A DNA stretch of 64,000 nucleotides from JABCPE02 sp963518955 (GTDB taxonomy: Bacteria; Bacteroidota; Bacteroidia; Flavobacteriales; Weeksellaceae): NCBI GenBank assembly GCA_963518955.1, contig CAUQKI010000010.1:5723-69722 (forward strand), in the 5' to 3' direction. The translations under genes and the position numbers were made by a program. The notes beneath the pieces were generated by a model, which made no database searches, had not been told where the DNA came from, and was given only the letters and a program-made list of their open reading frames with translations. Positions 1 to 7,464 of this stretch are shown piece after piece; positions within the stretch are counted from its first letter, which is position 1; the number at the start of each line of letters is the position of its first letter.

Positions 1-716
1 CATTGTTTGGACTTTTTTCAATGTCGGACGCGCAGTCGCTCTTTAATATCAGAGACAGACCAGACAGGCTAGAGTGGATAGATGTGGATAAATACAGCTA
101 TGGTTTTTATCTGAATGCCAATAGTTTTGATTACAAAGTAAAGCTAGCGAATGGATTTTCAGAGCAAAACAGCCCTGTGATAGTGAGAAATTCTGTGGGA
201 TTTGGAGCTGGACTTATAGGAAGAATGAAACTAAATGATTATCTGGATATTAGGCTGGAACCAGGAATTCAGTTCGTGGAGAGGGAGCTTACTTTTAAAA
301 ATGCAGCAGTTTTAGCAGTGAACCCTGCTGATAGGGATTTATACACTTTGAGAAAGGTGAAATCTACCTATGTAGATGTTCCTGTGATGCTGGAACTTCA
401 TGGGAATAGATGGTTTAACTCTCGTCCTTACGCTGCAGGAGGAGTTAACTGGCTGATGAATTTACAGTCTAATGAAAAAAGTGTGAATGATAATCTACAA
501 GGGACTTTTAGAACCAGAACGCATAATTTTGCTTGGTCTGCAGAGATAGGAATACAGTTTTATTTTTCTAAATTTAAACTTACTCCAGCCATACGAGGGA
601 CATTCTTGATAAATAATGAACTGGTGCAGGACAATCCTACAACGCCTAACTATTGGGCAGGAACGATGTCTTCCTTAAAGACAAATGCACTGATGTTTGT
701 CCTAAAATTTGAATAA
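1..716 (+). CDS. porT: PorT family outer-membrane beta-barrel protein, 5' truncated by window edge
   Basis: PorT is an outer-membrane protein needed for type IX secretion and gliding in Bacteroidota. The reading frame is open at the window edge. Its first visible residues (LFGLFSMSDAQ) look like the end of a Sec signal peptide, so probably only about ten residues lie outside. About 237 residues are visible, close to full family length. The body has the alternating, aromatic-rich strand pattern of a small beta-barrel (for example around YVDVPVMLEL and EIGIQFYFSKFKL) and ends in a Phe-Glu typical of outer-membrane strands. Assignment to PorT rather than another small barrel rests on the overall sequence look. 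The next gene starts about 100 bp downstream. Confidence 0.7.
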   Translation, partial: LFGLFSMSDAQSLFNIRDRPDRLEWIDVDKYSYGFYLNANSFDYKVKLANGFSEQNSPVIVRNSVGFGAGLIGRMKLNDYLDIRLEPGIQFVERELTFKNAAVLAVNPADRDLYTLRKVKSTYVDVPVMLELHGNRWFNSRPYAAGGVNWLMNLQSNEKSVNDNLQGTFRTRTHNFAWSAEIGIQFYFSKFKLTPAIRGTFLINNELVQDNPTTPNYWAGTMSSLKTNALMFVLKFE

Positions 717-783
717 AAAGAGAGCCATAGACGAAAGTTTATGGTTTTTTATTTAAAATTTAGTAAAAATCCAAAAAAAATTG

Positions 784-791
784 TAATTTTG
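784..791 (+). promoter_or_regulatory. Flavobacterial -7 element upstream of the zapA operon
   Basis: TAATTTTG matches the Bacteroidota -7 consensus TAnnTTTG and lies 29 bp before the ATG at 821. No convincing TTG -33 element is visible at the usual spacing, so only the -7 half is supported. Confidence 0.4.
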
Positions 792-820
792 CGTATCAAG
801 GTTAGAACAAACTTCTGGAG

Positions 821-1123
821 ATGTCAGTAGATTTAGATAAAAATTTTTCTGTATTAAGGGATAAAATTCTAAAAATCAATAAGGATTATAAAGAATTATC
901 AAGAGAATATGAGGATTTGCAGAAAAAGTATGATTTGCTGAAAGGGAAATATGAAGAGGAGCAGAGAGAAAATCAAGAATTAAAGGAGGAACAAAAAAAG
1001 ATAAAATTGATTTCAGCAATTTCTGGTAATCCAGACCATAATAGATTGATGAAAAATCATATCAATAGACTGATTAAGGAAATTGATGCATGTATAGCTT
1101 ATCTTAGAAATACTGGAATGTAA
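821..1123 (+). CDS. Small coiled-coil protein encoded with ZapA (ZapB-like position)
   Basis: A 100-residue protein, strongly charged, with heptad-like Glu/Lys/Leu runs from about residue 10 to 65 that predict one long coiled coil, then a short C-terminal helical segment. It has no signal peptide or membrane segment. Its stop codon overlaps the zapA start by one base, so the two are almost certainly translationally coupled and may act together at the division ring. The architecture resembles the ZapB coiled coil, which binds ZapA in gammaproteobacteria, but I cannot show homology; ZapB-like function is inference from context and shape. Confidence 0.75.
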   Translation: MSVDLDKNFSVLRDKILKINKDYKELSREYEDLQKKYDLLKGKYEEEQRENQELKEEQKKIKLISAISGNPDHNRLMKNHINRLIKEIDACIAYLRNTGM

Positions 1124-1422
1124 TGGCGCAGCAGGAAATAAGAATAAATATCGCAGGGCGATATTATGCAATGTATATTACTCCAGAGCAGGAGGAAGTG
1201 GTGCGTAGGATAGGGAAAAATATAGAGATGACGATAAAGGAGATGGAGGATAACTATGCTACCAAAGACAAACAGGATGCTCTTGCAATGACTGCTCTTA
1301 GGCTTATGATAAGTGCAGAGTTTAATTTACAGAAAAAAGATAGAGAGCTGAAAGAAGCTGATGAAAAGCTGAAAGAAGTAATAAATTTTTTGGAGGAACT
1401 GGAAGAGGATAACAAAGAATAA
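1123..1422 (+). CDS. zapA: Cell division protein ZapA
   Basis: ZapA is a cytoplasmic protein that binds FtsZ and bundles protofilaments at the division ring. The 99-residue length is normal. The N-terminal half has the family pattern (INIAGRYYAMYITPEQEE, then a helix with RIGKNIE) that forms the globular dimer domain, and residues about 60-99 form the C-terminal coiled coil. The start overlaps the stop of the preceding coiled-coil gene. It is followed by a structured non-coding region and rny; a zapA-6S RNA neighbourhood is also known in other bacteria. Confidence 0.88.
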   Translation: MAQQEIRINIAGRYYAMYITPEQEEVVRRIGKNIEMTIKEMEDNYATKDKQDALAMTALRLMISAEFNLQKKDRELKEADEKLKEVINFLEELEEDNKE

Positions 1423-1451
1423 TAAATGAAGCCTGCAATAATTCTAACTTT

Positions 1452-1576
1452 ATTTAGGTAAACTCAACGCTAAACAATTACCGAGTAAAGGTCTGCTCAA
1501 TGGCGTGCCGTCATCTTGTCGGATTACAGAGAGTAGAAATAAGCTCAAATCGTGTTGATAGGGAGTTTACTCTAAC
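1452..1576 (+). ncRNA. ssrS: Probable 6S RNA (6S-Flavo type)
   Basis: The gap between zapA and rny has no ORF but strong pairing potential. GTAAACTC (1458-1465) is an exact reverse complement of GAGTTTAC (1563-1570), closing a domain of about 113 nt. Just inside, CAACG can pair with the CGTGTTG segment near 1551, leaving a large internal region as in 6S RNAs, which mimic an open promoter and bind the housekeeping RNA polymerase. A terminator-like hairpin follows. Position after zapA and size fit the 6S-Flavo family, a known flavobacterial class. Ends are approximate; the call rests on visible pairing and synteny. Confidence 0.6.
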
Positions 1577-1604
1577 ATCACAAATGGATTATTGTGGGTT
1601 TTTT
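1577..1604 (+). terminator. Rho-independent terminator of the 6S-like RNA
   Basis: CACAA (1579-1583) pairs with TTGTG (1592-1596) around an 8-nt loop, followed by a G-then-T6 tract. The stem is short, so strength is uncertain. Confidence 0.5.
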
Positions 1605-1647
1605 GTAAAAATATTGGAAAGAAAAATAATAAAATAGTTAATAGATA

Positions 1648-3210
1648 ATGGAGATAATTTATATCATAATAGGTCTTGTAGTGGGAGCTTTGGGAGGTAT
1701 TCTTTATTCAAGGAAAGCCACAAATTCCAAAGCTAATTTCATTATAAAAGATGCTAAACAAAACGCAGAGAATATTATTCAAAATGCTAATGTACAGGCG
1801 GAATCTATAAAGAAAGAAAGAATAGTTCAGGCAAAAGAAAAGTTTTTAGAACTAAAAACAGAGCATGATGCCAATATCCAAGTTCGTGAGAAAAAAATGC
1901 AGGAAATAGAGAAAAGAGCAAAGGATAAAGAAAGTAAACTAAATGATGAACTCAGTAAAGTTTCTAGACTTGAAAAAGATTTGGAGAAACAACAGACTGA
2001 ATATCAAAGAAAGTCAGAAATCATTGATAAAAAACAAGCTGAACTCAATGAAGCCATTTCTCAAAAAGTAGAAATGCTGGAAAAAATTTCTAACTATTCT
2101 GCCGAAGAAGCCAAAAAAGAATTGGTAGAATCTCTAAAAGCAGAAGCGAAAACCAGAGCCCAAGCTTATGTACAGAACATAATGGAAGAGGCTCAGATGA
2201 ATGCGAAAAACGAAGCAAGAAAAATCGTTATTCAGACCATTCAGAGAATCGGGACAGAGCAGGCGATTGAGAATTCAGTTTCGGTATTTAATATAGAATC
2301 TGATGAGGTTAAAGGGAGAATTATCGGTAGAGAAGGGCGAAATATCCGTGCTTTAGAATCTGCTACAGGCGTGGAAATTATAGTGGATGATACGCCAGAA
2401 GCTATTTTGCTTTCGTGTTTTGACCCTGTAAGGAGAGAGATTGCGCGCCTTTCGCTTCATAGACTCGTTACCGATGGAAGAATTCACCCTGCAAGGATAG
2501 AGGAAGTTGTAGAAAAAACCCGCAAACAGATAGAAGAAGAAATTATAGAAGTAGGAAAGAGAACGATAATAGATTTGGGTATCCATGGACTTCATCCAGA
2601 GCTTGTGAAAATAGTGGGTAGAATGAAATATCGTTCTTCCTATGGGCAAAACCTGTTACAGCACTCTAGAGAAGTAGCAAATATAGCAGCTACTATGGCT
2701 GCGGAGCTGGGATTAAATGTAAAATTAGCTAAAAGAGCAGGGCTATTGCACGATATAGGAAAAGTTCCAGAGGAAGAATCTGAACTACCACACGCGCTTT
2801 TAGGGATGCAGTGGGCAGAGAAATTTGGAGAAAATCCAGAGGTTGTTAATGCTATAGGTGCACACCACGATGAGATAGAAATGACATCTCTATTATCTCC
2901 AATTGTTCAGGTAGCGGATGCTATCTCAGGAGCGAGGCCAGGAGCGAGAAGACAAGTTTTAGAATCATATATCCAAAGATTAAAAGATTTAGAAGCGGCA
3001 GCATTAAGCTTTGATGGTGTTTCTAATGCGTTTGCGATACAGGCAGGTAGGGAACTGAGAGTAATGGTAGAGAGCAGCAAAGTGAATGATGAAAGAGCTC
3101 ATCAGCTTTCGTATGATATTTCAGAAAAAATACAAAACGAACTAACTTACCCAGGGCAAGTAAAAGTAACGGTAATCCGCGAAACTAGAGCAGTAAATAT
3201 AGCAAGATAA
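1648..3210 (+). CDS. rny: Ribonuclease Y
   Basis: RNase Y is a membrane-anchored endoribonuclease that starts mRNA decay. The 520-residue length is standard. Visible domains in order: an N-terminal transmembrane helix (residues 1-20), a long charged coiled coil (about 25-195), a KH RNA-binding domain with the GRIIGREGRNIRAL signature at about 222-236, and an HD metal-dependent phosphohydrolase domain with HDIGK starting at H368. All catalytic signatures look intact. It stands alone after the 6S-like RNA and ends in a strong terminator at 3215-3243. Confidence 0.95.
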   Translation: MEIIYIIIGLVVGALGGILYSRKATNSKANFIIKDAKQNAENIIQNANVQAESIKKERIVQAKEKFLELKTEHDANIQVREKKMQEIEKRAKDKESKLNDELSKVSRLEKDLEKQQTEYQRKSEIIDKKQAELNEAISQKVEMLEKISNYSAEEAKKELVESLKAEAKTRAQAYVQNIMEEAQMNAKNEARKIVIQTIQRIGTEQAIENSVSVFNIESDEVKGRIIGREGRNIRALESATGVEIIVDDTPEAILLSCFDPVRREIARLSLHRLVTDGRIHPARIEEVVEKTRKQIEEEIIEVGKRTIIDLGIHGLHPELVKIVGRMKYRSSYGQNLLQHSREVANIAATMAAELGLNVKLAKRAGLLHDIGKVPEEESELPHALLGMQWAEKFGENPEVVNAIGAHHDEIEMTSLLSPIVQVADAISGARPGARRQVLESYIQRLKDLEAAALSFDGVSNAFAIQAGRELRVMVESSKVNDERAHQLSYDISEKIQNELTYPGQVKVTVIRETRAVNIAR

Positions 3211-3214
3211 TTTG

Positions 3215-3243
3215 AAAAGCCTTCCTTTTTGGGAGGCTTTTTT
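3215..3243 (+). terminator. Rho-independent terminator after rny
   Basis: AAAAGCCTTCC pairs with GGGAGGCTTTT around a T5 loop and runs into a T6 tract, starting 5 bp after the rny stop. Confidence 0.85.
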
Positions 3244-3516
3244 GTAACTTTGTAAGGGATAAAATTTTTGATGAAAAATAGAGTTTATAAATGAATTTAA
3301 TTCTCTAATAAAAAAGATATTATACCAAATATATTTTTTCCCTCTGATAAATCAATAATTATTTAATTTATTATTGTATATTTGCTAACAATTTTAAGTA
3401 AGGCTATTTATTTTTTGTAATTTTTGTGCTATAAAATTTATAAATCCTTATTTATATGAATAGGGTAGGTGTTCTATCCTTTAGGAATTTTACAATAAAC
3501 TAAAAAAATCACAATT
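3244..3516 (+). promoter_or_regulatory. AT-rich leader region of the KAS III gene: -7 element and 5' UTR hairpin
   Basis: With the rny terminator this forms the only gene-free stretch over 300 bp. TATATTTG at 3377-3384 matches the flavobacterial -7 element; no clear TTG partner is seen. This predicts a leader of about 125 nt. It contains a 7-bp hairpin (AGGGTAG at 3462-3468 with CTATCCT at 3474-3480, one G-U pair). No ORF or recognised riboswitch is visible. Confidence 0.4.
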
Positions 3517-4584
3517 ATGCCAAATACTATAATCATAGGTTCAGGATCTTATATTCCAGAGAGAGTTATTGATGGAAATTATTTTTTAGATGCTGTTTTC
3601 TATGATGAAAATGGAAAAATTATAGACAAACCTAATGAGGAAATTGTCAAAAAATTTGTGGAAATCACTGAAATTGAACGCCGTAGGTATGTGAATGATG
3701 ATGAAAACAATTCTGATATTGCGACAAAAGCCTCTGAAATAGCTATCCAAGATGCAGGAATAGACCGCGAAACCCTAGATTATATTATCTGTGCGAGTAA
3801 TTTTGGAGAAATCAATGTAGATGGAATAAGTAGTTTTATGCCTTCTATGTCTGCAAGAATAAAGCATAAACTTGGCATAAAGAACAGAAAATGTGTAAAT
3901 TATGATATGATTTTTGGTTGTCCTGGCTGGGTAGAATCTATGATTTTGGCGGATTCTCTCATAAAGGCAGGAAAAGCTAAAACTATTCTAGTGGTAGGTT
4001 CTGAAACGCCGAGCCGAGCATTAGACCCGTATGACAGGAATAGAATGATTTTTGCGGATGGCGCAGGTGCTGTGGTTGTAAAAGCAACGGATGATGAAAC
4101 TGTGGGAATGATTTCTTCGGCGACTATTTGTGATAATCAGGAAGAAATTACTTATTTGGATATGGATTGTTCTCTGAACAAAGACCATGATCCAAAGAAA
4201 AAATATATCAGAATGGCAGGAAGAAAAATTTATGAATATGTTTTGACGAATGTTCCTCCTGCGATTAAAGAAACTATCGATGCTGCGGGAATTGGCATAG
4301 ATGATGTAGAAAAAATTCTAATCCATCAGGCAAATGCTAAAATGGACTACGCAATTATCCCAAGACTCTATAAACTCTATGGCAAAAATGAATATGATCA
4401 TAACATTACTCCTATGATTATCCAAGAAATGGGAAATACTTCTGTGGCGAGTATTCCTACGATGTATGACCTCATTACAAAAGGTAAAATGCAAGGACAT
4501 AGCATGAAAAAAGGAGACTATATAGTGATGTGTTCTGTGGGTGCAGGGATGAATATCAATGCATTCGTTTATAAAATGCCTTAA
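3517..4584 (+). CDS. 3-oxoacyl-ACP synthase III family (FabH-like) protein
   Basis: A thiolase-fold condensing enzyme of 355 residues, somewhat longer than housekeeping FabH (about 320-330). The KAS III triad is visible: Cys135 in FGCPGW, His270 in IHQANAK and Asn307 in EMGNTS. The glycine-rich C-terminal GAG motif near residue 345 is also present. It would condense an acyl-CoA or acyl-ACP primer with malonyl-ACP. It is not beside plsX, rpmF or other fab genes, and an insertion near residues 25-45 (DENGKIIDKPNEE) is unlike classical FabH, so it may be a secondary KAS III for a specialised lipid or metabolite. Substrate cannot be told from sequence. Confidence 0.85.
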   Translation: MPNTIIIGSGSYIPERVIDGNYFLDAVFYDENGKIIDKPNEEIVKKFVEITEIERRRYVNDDENNSDIATKASEIAIQDAGIDRETLDYIICASNFGEINVDGISSFMPSMSARIKHKLGIKNRKCVNYDMIFGCPGWVESMILADSLIKAGKAKTILVVGSETPSRALDPYDRNRMIFADGAGAVVVKATDDETVGMISSATICDNQEEITYLDMDCSLNKDHDPKKKYIRMAGRKIYEYVLTNVPPAIKETIDAAGIGIDDVEKILIHQANAKMDYAIIPRLYKLYGKNEYDHNITPMIIQEMGNTSVASIPTMYDLITKGKMQGHSMKKGDYIVMCSVGAGMNINAFVYKMP

Positions 4585-4683
4585 TAGTTAATACTTTTTT
4601 CATACAAAAACTATAAAAACCACATCAGCATAAATCTATGCTGGTGTGTTGTTTTGAATAATACTTATAATTTTTTTCAACCT

Positions 4684-5877
4684 ATGCGGAAACAATTTTT
4701 ACTTCTCTTCGGGATTTTTGTAGTCTTAGAAGTGTATGTTTATCAGGGAGTTAAGAGTTTGGCTCAAAACCCTTTTATCAGAGGAGGATATGTGGTGGTT
4801 AACGCCCTGATTTATGCAACTATTTTCTATTTGGCTGTTATCAAACCAGATTCCTCCAAAGTTCCTTTTATGATGAATATTGTGATGATATTCATCGTCC
4901 CAAAATTGGTCATGGTTCTTTTTCTTTTGGTGGATGATATTCTTCGGTTTGGTAAGTATTTGGTTCAGACTTTTTCTGCCAAGGGGAGCCACTATCCAGA
5001 GAGGAGAAAATTCCTTGGCTTGATGGCTTTGGGTGGTACTGTACTGCTTTCTCTTGCTGTGGTGGATGGCATTATTTTTGGGAAATATCGCCATATTTTG
5101 AGAAAAGTAAAATTAAAATTTAAAAACCTTCCTAAAAGTTTCAAAGGTTATAAAATTGTCCAAATTTCCGATGTTCATAGTGGAAGTTTTTCTGACCCTT
5201 CCAAGTTGCAGCATACTATAGATTTAATTAATGAGCAAAAACCTGATTTAGTGCTGTTTACAGGAGATATGGTGAATAATTATGCGGATGAATTTAAGCC
5301 TTTTATATCTTTGTTTTCTCAAATTAAGGCTAAAGATGGGAAGTTTTCTGTTTTGGGAAATCACGATTATGGATTTTATGGGCAATGGAATACGAGTGAG
5401 GAACAAAAACAAAATGTTCCAAAACTAATTGATTATCAGAGACAAGCAGGTTTTGAAATGCTCCGAAATGAACATAGAGTTTTTGAAAGAAATGGCGAAA
5501 AAATCTATCTTTTAGGGGTGGAAAACTGGGGGGAGCCGCCTTTTCCTCAGTTTGGTGACTTGGATAAGGCTGTAAAAGGCGTTCCTACGGATGCAGTGAA
5601 AGTACTGATGTCGCACGACCCTACGCATTTTGATGCTGTGGTAAAGACTCATCCTTCTGATATTCAGCTGACTCTGTCTGGACATACGCACGGAATGCAG
5701 TTTGGTCTTGATTTGAAAAATGTGAAATGGTCACCAGTACAGTATCGCTATAAAAGATGGATAGATTTATACGAAAGCATGGGGAAATATCTCTATGTAA
5801 ACAGAGGTTTTGGGGTTATTGGTTTTCATGGAAGAGTTGGGATTTATCCAGAGATTACTTTGATAGAATTAGATTAA
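4684..5877 (+). CDS. Membrane-anchored calcineurin-like metallophosphoesterase
   Basis: The N-terminal third (to about residue 140) has several hydrophobic segments, followed by a cytoplasmic or periplasmic metallophosphoesterase domain. The five metal-binding motifs are intact: ISDVHSG, FTGDMV, GNHDYG, MSHDP and SGHTHGMQFG. The arrangement resembles YkuE/YaeI-type phosphodiesterases, some of which act on lipid-linked substrates such as UDP-diacylglucosamine; the real substrate is unknown. I chose the ATG at 4684; an in-frame TTG at 4654 would add ten residues but is less likely. It converges on the arginine decarboxylase gene and shares a bidirectional terminator with it. Confidence 0.85.
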   Translation: MRKQFLLLFGIFVVLEVYVYQGVKSLAQNPFIRGGYVVVNALIYATIFYLAVIKPDSSKVPFMMNIVMIFIVPKLVMVLFLLVDDILRFGKYLVQTFSAKGSHYPERRKFLGLMALGGTVLLSLAVVDGIIFGKYRHILRKVKLKFKNLPKSFKGYKIVQISDVHSGSFSDPSKLQHTIDLINEQKPDLVLFTGDMVNNYADEFKPFISLFSQIKAKDGKFSVLGNHDYGFYGQWNTSEEQKQNVPKLIDYQRQAGFEMLRNEHRVFERNGEKIYLLGVENWGEPPFPQFGDLDKAVKGVPTDAVKVLMSHDPTHFDAVVKTHPSDIQLTLSGHTHGMQFGLDLKNVKWSPVQYRYKRWIDLYESMGKYLYVNRGFGVIGFHGRVGIYPEITLIELD

Positions 5878-5894
5878 ATTTTTTAAATATAAAA

Positions 5895-5925
5895 AGAAAA
5901 ACCTCCAAATTTTGGAGGTTTTTTA
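5895..5925. terminator. Bidirectional terminator between convergent genes
   Basis: AAAACCTCCAAA and TTTGGAGGTTTT form a near-perfect hairpin flanked by A and T runs on both sides, suiting termination of both the phosphoesterase and arginine decarboxylase transcripts. Confidence 0.88.
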
Positions 5926-5932
5926 ATGTTTT

Positions 5933-7324
5933 TTAGTAGCCTAATAATTTTAGGACATCTTCAGGTCTTTGTTCTTCGCTAAATACCTCATATTCAAGTT
6001 CTCCGTCATCATTTCTGTTGATGAGAATATGTTTCGGCTGTGGGATTAAACAATGGTGGACTCCTCCGAAACCACTGATGGTTTCTTGGTAAGCTCCCGT
6101 ATTGAAAAATCCGATATAAAGAGGTTTAGTATCACTAAATACAGGCAGGTAGATGGCATTGGTGTGCTGTTCAGAATTGTAGTAATCATCTGAATCACAG
6201 GTCAATCCACCCAAGAAAACCCTTTCATATGAATCTTCCCATCGGTTTAGCGGAAGCATGATGAAATGGCGGGAAATAGCCCAAGTATCAGGCAGTGTAG
6301 TCATAAAACTACTGTCTATCATATCCCATTTTTCTCTGTCATTTTGGCGTTTTTGGCTGATGATTTTGTAGAGATTAGCACCGCTTTCTCCAACTGTAAA
6401 AGACCCAAACTCAGTATAAATATTAGGTTCATCTACGCCTTCTTCTTCGCAGAATTTCTTGATTTGAGATACAATCTCGTTAATCATATACTCATAATCG
6501 TAATCAAAATTAAGAGAAGTTTTTATAGGCAGTCCTCCACCTATGTTTAGGGAATCCACCTCTGGTGCGATTTTCTTCAAACGAGCATAAACACGCAGAC
6601 ATTTGAACAATTCGTTCCAGTAATATGCGGTGTCTTTTATTCCTGTATTGATGAAGAAATGGAGCATTTTCAGCCTTGCATTTGGGTGTTCTGCGATTTT
6701 TTGGCTGTAATAAGGGATAATATCCTTGTATCCAATTCCCAGTCTTGATGTATAAAATTCAAATTTAGGTTCTTCCTCTGATGCGATACGAATACCGATA
6801 TCAAAGGTTCTGTCGATGCTTTCGGTCAGTTTGTCCAGCTCACGATAATTGTCAATTATCGGCATTACATTTTCAAAACCATCATTGATTAGATTTGAAA
6901 TTTTTTCAAGATAATCATCTGTTTTAAAACCGTTACAGATAACTTCTATATCTCGGCTTACTTTCCCTTTTTCAAAGAGTTTTTTCACGATATCGATGTC
7001 AAATGCAGAGGAAGTCTCCACGCTGATATCATTTTTCAGAGCTTCTTCTAAAACGAAAGAAAAATGGCTGGATTTCGTGCAGTAGCAGTATCTGTAGCCG
7101 TTTTTGTAGTCGTTTTTATCGATGGCTTCTGCGAACCATTTTTTGGCTCTTTGTATGTTTTGTGAAATTTTTGGAAGGTAACTTACTTTCAGCGGCGTCC
7201 CGAACTGCTCCACCACATTCATCAGATTGATTCCGTGAAAGTGCAGGCTTTCGCTATCGTAGTTGAACTCTTCCTGTGGGAAATATAAGGTCTGGTCTAT
7301 TAGCTCAGAATATTTTATTTTCAT
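5933..7324 (-). CDS. speA: Arginine decarboxylase (PLP-dependent, fold III)
   Basis: Decarboxylates arginine to agmatine for polyamine synthesis. The protein is 463 residues when started at the ATG ending at 7324; an upstream in-frame start at 7387 would add 21 hydrophobic residues with no support. It has the alanine-racemase-like barrel with the CYCTKSSH lysine segment near residue 80 expected to hold PLP, and a C-terminal CDSDDYY region typical of fold III decarboxylases. This short form is the one commonly annotated as arginine decarboxylase in flavobacteria; a related carboxynorspermidine-type activity cannot be fully excluded. Agmatinase, the next enzyme, is at 43702-44577. Confidence 0.82.
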   Translation of the reverse strand: MKIKYSELIDQTLYFPQEEFNYDSESLHFHGINLMNVVEQFGTPLKVSYLPKISQNIQRAKKWFAEAIDKNDYKNGYRYCYCTKSSHFSFVLEEALKNDISVETSSAFDIDIVKKLFEKGKVSRDIEVICNGFKTDDYLEKISNLINDGFENVMPIIDNYRELDKLTESIDRTFDIGIRIASEEEPKFEFYTSRLGIGYKDIIPYYSQKIAEHPNARLKMLHFFINTGIKDTAYYWNELFKCLRVYARLKKIAPEVDSLNIGGGLPIKTSLNFDYDYEYMINEIVSQIKKFCEEEGVDEPNIYTEFGSFTVGESGANLYKIISQKRQNDREKWDMIDSSFMTTLPDTWAISRHFIMLPLNRWEDSYERVFLGGLTCDSDDYYNSEQHTNAIYLPVFSDTKPLYIGFFNTGAYQETISGFGGVHHCLIPQPKHILINRNDDGELEYEVFSEEQRPEDVLKLLGY

Positions 7325-7464
7325 TTTTTGCAGGTATAAATTTTGAGTTAAAAATGATATGCAAAAATGCAAAAAAAATACGAACAATAAAATTTTATTT
7401 TATAAACACTTATACACAATTATAAAAGATTTAGGTTTTAAATAAAATTCATAATTTTACGCCC

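Noticed and set aside
4654..4683. TTG start of the metallophosphoesterase
   Set aside because: The in-frame ATG at 4684 leads directly into the first membrane segment and is the more likely start.
7325..7387. Upstream start of speA
   Set aside because: The added 21 residues are a hydrophobic string absent from the family; the ATG at 7324 gives the normal N-terminus.
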